Assembly: GCA_964471865.1 (NCBI GenBank)
Contig: CAYYHU010000016.1
Location: forward strand, 1-44,894
Source: CAYMUC01 sp964471865
Lineage (GTDB): Bacteria; Actinomycetota; Acidimicrobiia; Acidimicrobiales; Ilumatobacteraceae
Direction: 5' to 3'
Length of the DNA: 44,894 nt
This document shows positions 8,071 through 16,308 of the stretch, piece by piece. Position 1 is the first letter of the stretch; each line of letters begins with the position of its first letter. The translations under genes were made by a program, and so were the position numbers. The notes under the pieces were generated by a model. It was given only the letters and a program-made list of their open reading frames with translations. It made no database searches and was not told the DNA's origin.

Positions 8071-8649
8071 ATGTCGATCAGCCTGCGCATGAGCCCTGCC
8101 GAGCTTCGTACCGCAATGGCCAACGATCCCGAGTTGCGCGTCCTCGACGTCCGCACCGCGGGTGAGTTCGAGGCCGCCCACATCCCCGGGTCCTACAACG
8201 TTCCCCTCGACACCCTCGGCGAACATGCCGCCGAACTGCGCAACGTCGACCAGACGGTCGTGCTGGTGTGCCAGTCGGGTGCCCGTGCCGCCAAGGCCGA
8301 AGACACCTTGCGCGCGGCGGGTATGTCGAACCTGCGCCTGCTCGAAGGAGGCATGGGCGCCTGGTCGGCATCGGGCCAGGACGTGAAGGTCACCAAGGCC
8401 CGCTGGTCGCTCGAGCGCCAGGTGCGCCTCGTGGCCGGCAGCATCGTGCTGACCGCTGTCGTCATCAGCATCTGGGTGCCCTGGACCCGTTTCATCGCCG
8501 GGTTCATCGGTGCCGGCCTCACGTTCGCGGCGCTGTCGAACACCTGCGCCATGGGCATGATGCTTGCGAAGCTCCCCTACAACCGGGGCGCCTCCTGCGA
8601 CCTCAACGCGGTGGTCCGCCAGATCCAAGGCACATCCCGAGCAGCGTGA
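8071..8649 (+). CDS. Membrane-anchored rhodanese (rhodanese-DUF2892, YgaP-like)
   Basis: 192 residues. A rhodanese domain fills residues 1-115, with the active-site loop CQSGAR (Cys67). A DUF2892 region follows (ERQVRLVAGSIVLTAVVIS...), giving two membrane helices and a Cys-containing loop (LSNTCAMGMMLAKLPYNRG). The same order is found in E. coli YgaP, an inner-membrane sulfurtransferase. An AGGAGAAGGAG ribosome-binding site lies just before the ATG. The stop overlaps the next gene by 4 bp (GTGA). It may hand sulfur across or along the membrane next to the SulP transporter. Confidence 0.92.
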   Translation: MSISLRMSPAELRTAMANDPELRVLDVRTAGEFEAAHIPGSYNVPLDTLGEHAAELRNVDQTVVLVCQSGARAAKAEDTLRAAGMSNLRLLEGGMGAWSASGQDVKVTKARWSLERQVRLVAGSIVLTAVVISIWVPWTRFIAGFIGAGLTFAALSNTCAMGMMLAKLPYNRGASCDLNAVVRQIQGTSRAA

Positions 8650-9563
8650 GTTCGTGGCCAGGCGCGTGGGCGCTGACCGGGGCGGTGACCGCCCTGGTCG
8701 GTGCCGACGCGAGCCGGTATCCCTCGGGAACCTCCCTCCTCGTCACCGGTCGGCACTCTCGCGCGCTGATCGATCCGTCACTCGACGTCCTTCACGCTGG
8801 CGGACCCCCCGTCGAGGTGGACCATGTGGTGTTGTCCCATGTCCACGAGGATCACATCGCCGGATTGTCGACGGTCCCCACCGCTGAGGTGTGGGTTCAT
8901 CCCGCCGATCGAGTGGGACTCGACAGCCTCGATGGACTCATGGAGATGTACGGCATGCCTGCGGGGCCCCATCAGGATCATTGGCGTGAGGAAGTCGCCA
9001 ACCGATTCGGTTACGTCTCGCGACCCGATGCCCATGATTTCGTCGAAGGCGAGACCCTCGACCTCGGTGATGTGACCGTGTCGCTGATGCATCTCCCCGG
9101 ACACACCCGCGGTCACAGCGCCGTGGTGATCACGGAGAACGGCCACCCACGAGTCGCCTACGTCGGCGACATCGACCTCAGTTCTTTCGGCCCCTATTAC
9201 GGGGATGCCTGGTCGAGCCTCGAGGATTTCGACGCGTCATTGGACCGGGTCACCTCACTCGAAGCCGACTGGTATGCGACCTTTCATCACAAGGGCATGA
9301 TCGAGGGCTGCGATGCGTTCGTCTCCGAGGTCGCCCGATACCGGGAGGTGATCACCAGACGCCACGACCGCATTCTCGATGCCGTTGGCGAACCTCGAAC
9401 TCTGGAGTCGCTGATCGCGCAGCGGTTCATCTACCGGCCCGGCGTCGAGTTGTCTTTCGTCGACAGCGTCGAGAGACGCTCGATCTCGATGCATCTGGAG
9501 CGCCTCATCGCCGAGTCTGTCGTCGAGGTCCTCGACGACGGATCTTTCGTCGCCGTGCGCTGA
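8646..9563 (+). CDS. MBL-fold metallo-hydrolase
   Basis: 305 residues from a GTG that overlaps the previous stop (GTGA); a longer in-frame reading lies inside the rhodanese gene and is rejected. The metal-binding motif SHVHEDH is present, as are LPGHTRGH and YVGDID further on and a late TFHHKG His. The C-terminal 80 residues (RHDRILDAVGEPRTLESLIAQRFIY) look like the winged-helix-like end of LACTB2/hydroxyacylglutathione-hydrolase-type proteins. Position at the end of a CstR-type operon suggests a role on glutathione- or mycothiol-like persulfides or thioesters, but the persulfide dioxygenase signature is clearer in the gene at 24492. Confidence 0.85.
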   Translation: MSSWPGAWALTGAVTALVGADASRYPSGTSLLVTGRHSRALIDPSLDVLHAGGPPVEVDHVVLSHVHEDHIAGLSTVPTAEVWVHPADRVGLDSLDGLMEMYGMPAGPHQDHWREEVANRFGYVSRPDAHDFVEGETLDLGDVTVSLMHLPGHTRGHSAVVITENGHPRVAYVGDIDLSSFGPYYGDAWSSLEDFDASLDRVTSLEADWYATFHHKGMIEGCDAFVSEVARYREVITRRHDRILDAVGEPRTLESLIAQRFIYRPGVELSFVDSVERRSISMHLERLIAESVVEVLDDGSFVAVR

Positions 9564-9641
9564 TAGCGGGCGACATCGGACCAGCGAGCCCCAGGCCCTC
9601 GGGCCGTGGTCGACACGGCGGGCTCACACCAGGCTCGAGCG

Positions 9642-11996
9642 ATGGCCACCACACTGTCGACCGATGTTCTCACCCTGGGTGGAGATGAATCCCTCGATGT
9701 GACCCGGGCGGGAGGCAAAGGCTCGAATCTGTCGATCATGATCCAGCACGGATTGCCGGTGCCTGATGGCTTCGTCATCGCAGCATCCGGATTCCTCAAG
9801 GCCCTCGACGAGGCCGGCTGGCGCGATGAGTGTCGACGCCGGGTTCGCCACCTCGTCGACACCGATGCCGAGCCCATCGACATCGATACCGAGTCGGCAG
9901 CGCTCGTGGACATATGTGCCCGGCTCGAGATTCCAGACGAACTGGTCGCAGCTGTACACCGGGCCTATGGCCGTCTCGGGGAGTCGGTTCCCGTAGCCGT
10001 ACGGTCCTCGGCCACCGACGAAGACACCGCCGGCGCGTCTTTCGCCGGGATCCACACCAGCGTGGTCAACGTCGTCGGTCCCGACATGGTCATCGATGCG
10101 ATCATGACCTGTTGGCGTTCGGTCTACGGGGCGCGAGCTCTCGCCTACCGCGTGGCTCGGGGCATCAGCGGGGAACCCTCGATCGCCGTGGTGGTCCAAC
10201 GGTCCCTGGCCGCTGAGGTCGCAGGCGTGATGTTCAGCGCCGATCCCGTCACCGGCGACCCTCACCGCATCGTCGTGGAAGCGGCGCGAGGTCTCGGCGA
10301 GGTCGTGGTGGGAGGTGAGGTGGAACCCGATGCGTATGTGATCGATTCGACTGGACGGGTGCTCTCGCGCCGCCACGGTCACCAAGACCTCGGGGTGTTC
10401 GCACGTCCGGGAGGAGGCACGCAACGACTCCGTCTCGACGGCGACGCACCCTGGGTGCTCGACGAGTCCCAACTCGAGGAACTGGCCATGCGGGCGCACC
10501 AGATCACCGAGGTGTTCAACGGTGTACCCCAAGACATCGAATGGCTCATCGCCCAGGGGCGCGTCTGGGTGGTCCAGAGTCGGCCCATCACGACGATCTC
10601 GCCGACTCAGCAGCCGCATCGAGAATCCGACGAGAAGGTGTCGCCAGCCCCACCCGAGCGAACCGAGGCTCGGTCCGAGGTCCTCATCCGAGGCCTCGGG
10701 GTTGCCGCCGGCACCGCAACGGGAGCGGTCCGAGTGTTGACCCAGGCCTCCCAGGGGGGCCGTCTTGGCCGCGGGGACATCCTCGTGGCGCCGATGACGG
10801 CCCCGGACTGGACCGGAGCCCTACGCCGAGCCGGAGCGATCGTGACCGATAAGGGGTCGATGACCTGCCACGCTGCGATCGTGGCGCGCGAACTGGGGGT
10901 TCCCTGCGTCGTGGGCACCCGAAGTGCGACGACCGCGCTCCATGACGATCAGATCGTCACCGTCGATGGCACCGCTGGAACCGTCAGCGCTGGTCGTGAC
11001 GTCACGCCATCGTCGACCCCGGTGACTCGAGTTCGCCCGTCGGGATCGACGCCTTCGGGGGATGGTGTCGTCACCGGCACCCGCATCATGGTGAATCTCG
11101 CTCTGACCGAACGGGTCGAGGAGGTCGCCGCGATGGACGTGGACGGTGTCGGACTGCTGAGAGCCGAGCTGCTTCTCGTCGCTGCGCTCGGAGGTGAGCA
11201 TCCTCGACGCCTCATCGAACGCGACGCCACCGAGGAATTCATCGAGGCCATGGCGGCCTCGGTGGGGGCCATCGCCACCGCCTTTGCGCCCCGGCCCGTG
11301 ATCTACCGCACGATCGATTTTCGGTCCCACGAATTCCGCGAGCTGCTGGGTGGCGAGGAGTTCGAACCCGTAGAGGCCAACCCGATGATCGGATACCGCG
11401 GCTGTTACCGGTACGTCTGCGAACCCGATCTCTTCGGTCTCGAGATGGAGATGCTCGCTCGCGTCCATGCGGCCAGTCCCAATCTCGCGGTGATGATCCC
11501 CTTCGTGCGCACGCAGTGGGAACTTGCCGAAGTCATGGCGGCGATCGATACCGGCCCCTTGGGCCGGGTGCGAAACCTGCGCCGCTGGATCATGGCCGAG
11601 GTGCCCTCGGTGGTGCATTCACTCCCCGAGTACGCCCGACTCGGGATCCACGGGGTCTCGATCGGGTCCAATGATCTGACGCAGCTCATGTTGGGAGTCG
11701 ATCGGGATTCGGAGATCTGCGCCGAGTTGTTCAACGAACGCGATCCTGCGGTACTCGATGCGATCGAACGGATCGTGACCGGCTGTCGAGCCCTGGGGCT
11801 GGCGTCATCGTTGTGCGGTCAGGCGCCGTCCAACGATCCGAGTTTTGCTGAACATCTCGTCGATATCGGGATCGATTCCATCTCGGTCGATCCGTCAGCG
11901 GTCGATGCCACCAGACGGATCGTGGCGAGCGCCGAACGGCGGCGCCTGCTGGGGCTTAGCCGCCGATCTGGCTCATCGACCGGCTCGGCCGGATGA
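9642..11996 (+). CDS. ppsA: Phosphoenolpyruvate synthase-like (PEP-utilising) enzyme
   Basis: 784 residues. An ATP-grasp domain comes first (GGKGSNLS; VRSSATDEDTAGASFAG), then the swivelling phosphohistidine domain (TDKGSMTCHAAIVARE, His410), then the PEP/pyruvate TIM barrel with SIGSNDLTQ and the catalytic CGQAPS (Cys725). This order is that of pyruvate, water dikinase, which makes PEP from pyruvate and ATP, giving AMP and phosphate, for gluconeogenesis. The swivel loop reads MTCH where many relatives have TSH. ATG at 9642 is preferred to a GTG at 9606 because the domain starts soon after; neither has a strong ribosome-binding site. The end overlaps the convergent moaA by 41 bp. Pyruvate phosphate dikinase is less likely given length. 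Confidence 0.85.
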   Translation: MATTLSTDVLTLGGDESLDVTRAGGKGSNLSIMIQHGLPVPDGFVIAASGFLKALDEAGWRDECRRRVRHLVDTDAEPIDIDTESAALVDICARLEIPDELVAAVHRAYGRLGESVPVAVRSSATDEDTAGASFAGIHTSVVNVVGPDMVIDAIMTCWRSVYGARALAYRVARGISGEPSIAVVVQRSLAAEVAGVMFSADPVTGDPHRIVVEAARGLGEVVVGGEVEPDAYVIDSTGRVLSRRHGHQDLGVFARPGGGTQRLRLDGDAPWVLDESQLEELAMRAHQITEVFNGVPQDIEWLIAQGRVWVVQSRPITTISPTQQPHRESDEKVSPAPPERTEARSEVLIRGLGVAAGTATGAVRVLTQASQGGRLGRGDILVAPMTAPDWTGALRRAGAIVTDKGSMTCHAAIVARELGVPCVVGTRSATTALHDDQIVTVDGTAGTVSAGRDVTPSSTPVTRVRPSGSTPSGDGVVTGTRIMVNLALTERVEEVAAMDVDGVGLLRAELLLVAALGGEHPRRLIERDATEEFIEAMAASVGAIATAFAPRPVIYRTIDFRSHEFRELLGGEEFEPVEANPMIGYRGCYRYVCEPDLFGLEMEMLARVHAASPNLAVMIPFVRTQWELAEVMAAIDTGPLGRVRNLRRWIMAEVPSVVHSLPEYARLGIHGVSIGSNDLTQLMLGVDRDSEICAELFNERDPAVLDAIERIVTGCRALGLASSLCGQAPSNDPSFAEHLVDIGIDSISVDPSAVDATRRIVASAERRRLLGLSRRSGSSTGSAG

Positions 11997-13005
11997 AGTT
12001 GACCTGACCGATTTGGTGTCCGGCCCATTTGGTGCCCACCGCCCGAGTGATCTCTGCGATCACCGCGTCGTCATCGGCGCCGGATCGCATGAGGGCTTTG
12101 AGATCGAATTCGCGAGTTTCGAACAAACAGGTACGGAACTGACCTTCAGCGGTGAGACGCACCCGGTCGCAGTCACCACAGAAGGGTTTCGTCACGGTGG
12201 GGATCACACCCACGGTTCCCGCACCATCGAGATAACGCCACCGGTCAGCAGGTGCCGCGCCCCGGGCCGGAACCGGTTCGAGCGGGAACACCTCGGAGAT
12301 CGCGGCAACGATCTCGTCCTGGCTCACCACTTCGTCTCGTCGCCAGCGTCCATCGGCATCGAGGGGCATGAATTCGATGAAGCGGATCTCGACACCGCGG
12401 TTGCGTCCGAATCGCGCCAGATCCACGATCTCGTCATCGTTCACCCCTCGCTGCACCACGGCGTTCACTTTCACGGGGGTGAACCCTGCTTCGATCGCGG
12501 CGTCGATGCCGTCGAGTACCCGGTCCAGTTGATCCCGGCGAGTCATCTCCTCGAAGCGGTCTCGGCGCAATGTGTCGAGGCTGATGTTGACTCGGTCCAG
12601 ACCCGCCGCGCGGAGTTCCTCAGCGACCAGTCGGAACGTCGCACCATTGGTCGTGATCGACAGATCGGGTTTGCGACCCGCATGCGGCGACGGGGTGTCG
12701 GGACGGACTCGCAGTCGGGCCAGCCGCGACACCAACAACGCCAGATGGGCCCGGACCGTGGGCTCGCCCCCGGTGAGTCTCAAACCGTCCACGCCAAAAC
12801 GTTCCACGAAAATCGTGGCGAGACGTTCGATCTCTTCGAAACTCAGCACCTCGCTGCGATCCACCCAGTTCATCCCCTCGGCGGGCATGCAGTAGGTGCA
12901 ACGGAAGTTGCAGCGATCCGTGATCGAAATCCTCAGGTCACGGATCGTGCGACCGTAGGGATCGACCAGGTCGTGAGACGAGGCAGCATCACCCGGAGGG
13001 GTCAT
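11956..13005 (-). CDS. moaA: GTP 3',8-cyclase MoaA (molybdenum cofactor step 1)
   Basis: 349 residues, a radical-SAM enzyme of standard length. The N-terminal cluster motif is CNFRCTYC (Cys32, 36, 39), the C-terminal cluster lies in PFCGDCDRVRL and FRTC, and the protein ends in the conserved Gly-Gly (SQIGG). It turns GTP into 3',8-cyclo-GTP, the first step to molybdopterin. The start is 4 bp from the moeA stop, so they form an operon. A TAACCT box (reverse strand, 13012-13017) ends 6 bases before the ATG and could give an extra leaderless transcript. The other cofactor genes are not in the window. Confidence 0.96.
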   Translation of the reverse strand: MTPPGDAASSHDLVDPYGRTIRDLRISITDRCNFRCTYCMPAEGMNWVDRSEVLSFEEIERLATIFVERFGVDGLRLTGGEPTVRAHLALLVSRLARLRVRPDTPSPHAGRKPDLSITTNGATFRLVAEELRAAGLDRVNISLDTLRRDRFEEMTRRDQLDRVLDGIDAAIEAGFTPVKVNAVVQRGVNDDEIVDLARFGRNRGVEIRFIEFMPLDADGRWRRDEVVSQDEIVAAISEVFPLEPVPARGAAPADRWRYLDGAGTVGVIPTVTKPFCGDCDRVRLTAEGQFRTCLFETREFDLKALMRSGADDDAVIAEITRAVGTKWAGHQIGQVNFIRPSRSMSQIGG

Positions 13006-13009
13006 CTCT

Positions 13010-14245
13010 TCAGGTTAGGTCGTCGAGGAGGAGCACCGTCACGTCGGAACCCGCCCGGATGCCCTCCCCGTCCGGGACGATGGCGAGGGCATGGGCGAGC
13101 GCGGTGGCAGCGAGTTGATGGCTGCCCTGGGCCCCCACCGAGGCGACATGGATCCGACCATCGGTGCCGTATCGGGCCCGAACCCGCTGGAAGTGGACCT
13201 TGCCGTCGGGGCGCCGAGACAGATCCTCATCGGCCACCGCGATCACCTGGGGCGCCCCGCAGGGTTCGGATCGACCCATCATGATCTCGAGAGCGGGACG
13301 AGCGAGAAGATGGAAACTCACCAACGAGGAGACGGGATTCCCGGGAAGACCAAAGACCGGAACCGAGCGTTGGCCTCGGTGCATCATCCCGAAGGCGAAG
13401 GGTTTGGCCGGCTTGATCGCAATCTGCATCCAGGTCATCTCGGCGATTCGCCCCAGGACCGCTTTGACCACGTCGTAGTCCCCCATCGACACCCCACCCG
13501 AGGTCACGATCGCATCGCAGGTTCCCGCAGCACGTTCGAGGACCGATTCGAGTGCCGCTTCGTCGTCGCGGACGATGCCGAGATCGATGGCCTCGGCGCC
13601 GATGGACCGCACCAGTCCGAGCAGCATCGTGCGGTTCGACTCACGAATCTGGCCCCGCTGAAGAGGTGATCCATCGTCGACGAGTTCGTCTCCGGTGGAC
13701 ATCACCGCCACGCGCACGGGAGGAATCACCTCCACCTCGAGAGCGTTGACGCTCGCGAGGACACCAGCAAGAGCTGGTCGGATACGAGTCCCCGCGGCCA
13801 CGACGAACTGGCCGGCTCGAAGATCCTCACCGGCCGCGCGGATCGCACTTCCCGCGGGCACCGTGGCCCGGATCTCGACGCAGTCACCGTCGAGGCGCGT
13901 GGTGTCTTCCACCATCACCACCGCCTCGGCTCCTGCAGGGATCGGGGCGCCGGTCATGATCCGCACCGCCGTACCCGGGCGCACCTCGACATCGCCACGG
14001 TCACCCGCCGCGATCTCACCGGCGACCTCGAGGATCACGGGATGCTCGCGAGATGCCGACGCCACATCGGAGACCGTCACGGCATAACCGTCCACGGCGC
14101 TGTTGGCGAACGGTGGAACGTCCTCGGGAGCTGTGACGTCTTGAGCGAGCACCAAAGATGTGGCATCGCCGAGGCGTACTCGCCGAGGTGCCAAGGGCGA
14201 GCAGGCCCCCACGACTCGGGTGCGGGCTTCGTCGAGAGGGATCAT
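13010..14245 (-). CDS. moeA: Molybdopterin molybdenumtransferase MoeA
   Basis: 411 residues, full length. Visible MoeA features are the N-terminal dimerisation part (PPFANSAVDGYAV), RIMTGAPIPAGAEAVVMVE, the MoCF-like domain with VAVMSTGDEL, TSGGVSMGDYDVVK and FGLPGNPVS, and a C-terminal beta-barrel. It inserts molybdate into adenylated molybdopterin in the cytoplasm. First gene of moeA-moaA. In mycobacteria moeA1 lies next to galU and the FmdB-type Ruc gene, and that neighbourhood is kept here. Confidence 0.96.
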   Translation of the reverse strand: MIPLDEARTRVVGACSPLAPRRVRLGDATSLVLAQDVTAPEDVPPFANSAVDGYAVTVSDVASASREHPVILEVAGEIAAGDRGDVEVRPGTAVRIMTGAPIPAGAEAVVMVEDTTRLDGDCVEIRATVPAGSAIRAAGEDLRAGQFVVAAGTRIRPALAGVLASVNALEVEVIPPVRVAVMSTGDELVDDGSPLQRGQIRESNRTMLLGLVRSIGAEAIDLGIVRDDEAALESVLERAAGTCDAIVTSGGVSMGDYDVVKAVLGRIAEMTWMQIAIKPAKPFAFGMMHRGQRSVPVFGLPGNPVSSLVSFHLLARPALEIMMGRSEPCGAPQVIAVADEDLSRRPDGKVHFQRVRARYGTDGRIHVASVGAQGSHQLAATALAHALAIVPDGEGIRAGSDVTVLLLDDLT

Positions 14246-14251
14246 CTCCCC

Positions 14252-14257
14252 ACGGTA
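14252..14257 (-). promoter_or_regulatory. -10 box TACCGT, leaderless start of moeA
   Basis: On the minus strand TACCGT ends 6 bases before the moeA ATG, too close for a ribosome-binding site to fit between, so a leaderless mRNA is likely. Confidence 0.45.
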
Positions 14258-14291
14258 GGCCTAGGCGCCGCCAGGGTGCGATGCTGGGCTG

Positions 14292-15091
14292 GTGAGCACC
14301 TTCGACATCATCCCCTCCGAAGGACTCGAAGCCCTCTGGGACGACCCCCAGACCAGCGATACCGAATCGGCCTCGTTGCGGTGGGAAAACGAGGCCTGGA
14401 CCCTCGAGGTGCGTTCGAGTCATCTCGACTCTCATCTCGTCGCCCGACTGGGACCTTCCTGGCAGATCCGTCAGTTACTCGTCTTTCGTGATCTCGACGA
14501 GCCCGATCTCTGGCTCGCCACCGATGGGGCGTCGCGTTGGGGTGAGGTCAATGGCGCCCACCGAGAAGATCTCGATGGCTGTTCAGCCCTCACCGTCCAG
14601 GGCAGCGTGGCTCTCCTCCTCGCCGTCGTGCGCACCCTCCCCTTGCACGAGGGCCACGCTGCTGAGATCAAGGTCGCTCATGTCGACACCGACTCATTGG
14701 CGGTGCTCGCTCATCGCTGGCGGGTCACNNNNNNNNNNNNNNNNNNNNNNNNNNNNNNNNNNNNNNNNNNNNNNNNNNNNNNNNNNNNNNNNNNNNNNNN
14801 NNNNNNNNNNNNNNNNNNNNNNNNNNNNTGCGACATCGGGGTCAGACCGTGACGATCGAATCGCCCGCCGATGTGTGGGACCCGCCGACGTCTGAGATCG
14901 TTCTCGCCCTGAGGTGGACGTCGGTTCTCGATCAGCGGAGCCGCTCGCGCAGCCAGTCAGCAAGGGCCGGACCCTGTTCGGAGTCCTCGAGCGCGAGATC
15001 GATCACCGCTCGAAGCCAGCCGTCGGGTGTTCCGGTGTCATGGCGGATGCCATCGTCGATGATCCCTTCGACCATTCCGGTAGCGGCCTGA
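14292..15091 (+). CDS. Putative glycolipid-binding family protein, interrupted by gap
   Basis: Starts at GTG 14292. Before the gap the 145 residues show the pattern of the putative glycolipid-binding family (PF06475): LRWENEAWTLEVR, WQIRQLLVFRDLDEPDLWLATDG, SRWGEVNG, LDGCSALTVQGS and RTLPLHEG. After the gap the most coding-like frame begins at 14831 (GQTVTIESPADVWDPP), which suits the C-terminal strand of the family and has about 75 percent GC at third positions. That frame has no stop until 15091, about 160 bp into the antisense of galU, which is odd and may mean a sequence error near the contig end. With the nominal 100 N the frames do not join. Function of the family is unknown. Confidence 0.55.
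14729..14828. other. Assembly gap (100 N)
   Basis: Exactly 100 N. The reading frame on the two sides differs by the nominal length, so the real distance is not 100 bases. No shared flank sequence. Confidence 0.97.
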
Positions 15092-15798
15092 ACCCTCAAG
15101 GCGTCGGTCAGTTGGAGTTCTCCACCGGCGCCGGGTTCGAGCCGGGCGAGATGATCCATGATGTCGGGCGTCAAGACGTAACGACCGATGATGATGAGAT
15201 CGCTGGGGGCATCGGCCACGGCCGGTTTTTCCACGACATCGCGCATCCGAACCACACCCGATGGATCCACCTCGCCGTGGGGGTCCACGACCCCATAGGC
15301 GCTGACCCGATCTCGGGGCACCCGACGCAGCCCGACCACCGAGGCTCCGGTCTGGTGGTGGCGTTCGATGAGGCCCGAAAGAACCGCTGAAGATCCCATC
15401 ACCTCATCGGGAAGCAGAACGGCGAAGGCCTCATCACCGACTTCACGATGGGCACAATGCACGGCATGGCCCAGACCCAAGGGGGCGTCTTGGACCACGA
15501 AGCGCACGTCGATGCGAGATCCCAACGATGCGAGTCGCTCGGCGAGATCCTCACGACCCGACTCGTGAACCCGACGAATCGTGTCGGGGTCGGGAACGAG
15601 GTAGCGGCGGATGGCGTCTTTGTCCTCGCTCACCACGAGAACGACACGATCGATGCCGGCTCCCACCGCTTCATCGAGGACGTACTGCAGAGCCGGGACG
15701 GAACCCAGGGGCAGCAGTTCCTTGGGAACCGCTCCGGTGAGAGGAAGGAACCGGGTCCCGCGACCGGCGGCGGGGATGACCGCGGTGCGCACCGTCAT
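14932..15798 (-). CDS. galU: UTP-glucose-1-phosphate uridylyltransferase
   Basis: 288 residues. The nucleotidyltransferase signature AGRGTRFLPLT is at 11-21 and is followed by PKELLPL; LPDEVMGSS and VEKPAV further on are the sugar-nucleotide contacts. It makes UDP-glucose from UTP and glucose-1-phosphate for cell-envelope sugars and trehalose. It is divergent from the Ruc-like gene, and the CIRCE operator lies between them. A TAGGGT box at 15806-15811 ends 7 bases before the ATG. Synteny with the galU-moeA region of mycobacteria supports the assignment; the formyltetrahydrofolate cycloligase gene found there is missing. Confidence 0.95.
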   Translation of the reverse strand: MTVRTAVIPAAGRGTRFLPLTGAVPKELLPLGSVPALQYVLDEAVGAGIDRVVLVVSEDKDAIRRYLVPDPDTIRRVHESGREDLAERLASLGSRIDVRFVVQDAPLGLGHAVHCAHREVGDEAFAVLLPDEVMGSSAVLSGLIERHHQTGASVVGLRRVPRDRVSAYGVVDPHGEVDPSGVVRMRDVVEKPAVADAPSDLIIIGRYVLTPDIMDHLARLEPGAGGELQLTDALRVQAATGMVEGIIDDGIRHDTGTPDGWLRAVIDLALEDSEQGPALADWLRERLR

Positions 15799-15805
15799 GC
15801 CCCCG

Positions 15806-15811
15806 ACCCTA
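15806..15811 (-). promoter_or_regulatory. -10 box TAGGGT, leaderless start of galU
   Basis: Minus-strand TAGGGT ends 7 bases before the galU ATG. The matching -35 position (about 15829-15834) falls inside the CIRCE operator, so HrcA might also touch galU transcription. Confidence 0.4.
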
Positions 15812-15820
15812 CCCCGGCGG

Positions 15821-15826
15821 TAGGGT
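15821..15826 (+). promoter_or_regulatory. Possible -10 box of the CIRCE-controlled gene
   Basis: TAGGGT abuts the first base of the CIRCE element; transcription would begin at about 15833, inside the operator, leaving a leader of about 40 bases. No clear -35 box. Confidence 0.35.
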
Positions 15827-15852
15827 TGGCACTCTCAGCCAGCGAGTGCCAA
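15826..15852. promoter_or_regulatory. CIRCE element (HrcA operator)
   Basis: TTGGCACTC-N9-GAGTGCCAA, a perfect 9-bp inverted repeat with a 9-base spacer, is the CIRCE structure (consensus TTAGCACTC-N9-GAGTGCTAA) with one symmetrical A/T to G/C change. CIRCE binds the heat-shock repressor HrcA. It lies in the 77-bp space between galU and the FmdB/Ruc-like gene and is 24 bp upstream of the latter. No chaperonin gene is nearby, so the target is most likely the Ruc-like gene. Confidence 0.88.
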
Positions 15853-15875
15853 GTCAGTGTCCCCCGGAGACCCAG

Positions 15876-16241
15876 ATGCCCACCTACCTCTACAAGTTCG
15901 TCGAGACCGGAGAAGTGATCGAGGTCCACCAGGCCTTCACCGATGACTCCTTGACCGAAGCAGTCCATCCCGAGAGCGGCGAGCTCATGGCGGTCAAGAA
16001 GGTCTTCACTCCTGTGGGTGTCACCTTCAAAGGCGGCGGTTTCTACAAGACGGATTCCCGGTCGGGTTCGTCGGGTTCATCGAGTTCGTCGGGATCCTCG
16101 AGTTCGTCGGGCTCCTCGTCGAGTGGCGGTGGATCCTCGGAGTCGTCTTCCACATCCTCCACCTCATCGGCCACATCGTCATCGGGTGCGTCCTCGTCGA
16201 CGGCGTCGACGGGTTCGGGGAGTTCGTCGAGCACCTCCTGA
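15876..16241 (+). CDS. FmdB/Ruc-like protein without cysteines, Ser-rich disordered tail
   Basis: 121 residues from MPTYLYKF; this ATG has GGAGA five bases before it, and the ATG ten codons upstream does not fit the family. Residues 1-63 follow the FmdB-family zinc-ribbon pattern (MPTYxYK, QAFTDDSLTEA, VKKVFTPVGVTFKGGGFYKTDSR), but both Cys pairs are replaced: VETGE stands where CxxCG is expected and VHPESGE where CPxCGG is expected. The protein has no Cys at all, so it cannot hold zinc in this way. Residues 64-121 are almost only Ser, Gly, Thr and Ala, surely disordered. Mycobacterial Ruc (Rv0991c), a redox-switched chaperone under HrcA, has the same design, same CIRCE control and same galU/moeA neighbourhood. 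Confidence 0.85.
   Translation: MPTYLYKFVETGEVIEVHQAFTDDSLTEAVHPESGELMAVKKVFTPVGVTFKGGGFYKTDSRSGSSGSSSSSGSSSSSGSSSSGGGSSESSSTSSTSSATSSSGASSSTASTGSGSSSSTS
16062..16238 (+). repeat. Serine-codon low-complexity repeat
   Basis: The tail of the Ruc-like gene is built from short degenerate repeats of TCG, TCC, TCA and GGN codons. Such tracts change length readily by slippage. Confidence 0.8.
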
Positions 16242-16270
16242 TCGACCGGCGACGCGGTCCCGATGGTCCA

Positions 16271-16290
16271 GCGGCATCGGTTGATGCCGC
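16271..16290 (+). terminator. Hairpin after the Ruc-like gene
   Basis: GCGGCATC and GATGCCGC form a perfect 8-bp stem with a 4-base loop (GGTT), 30 bp past the stop. There is no T-tract. It may end or process the CIRCE-controlled transcript before the SAF gene. Confidence 0.5.
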
Positions 16291-16308
16291 GTCCAGTCGG
16301 AGTTCGTC

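Noticed and set aside
9642..11996. Pyruvate phosphate dikinase or rifampicin phosphotransferase
   Set aside because: The complete C-terminal PEP barrel with CGQAPS and the N-terminal ATP-grasp at this length fit pyruvate, water dikinase better.
11845..13284. 479-codon plus-strand frame across ppsA, moaA and moeA
   Set aside because: It cuts across three well-conserved genes; no motif or ribosome-binding site supports it.
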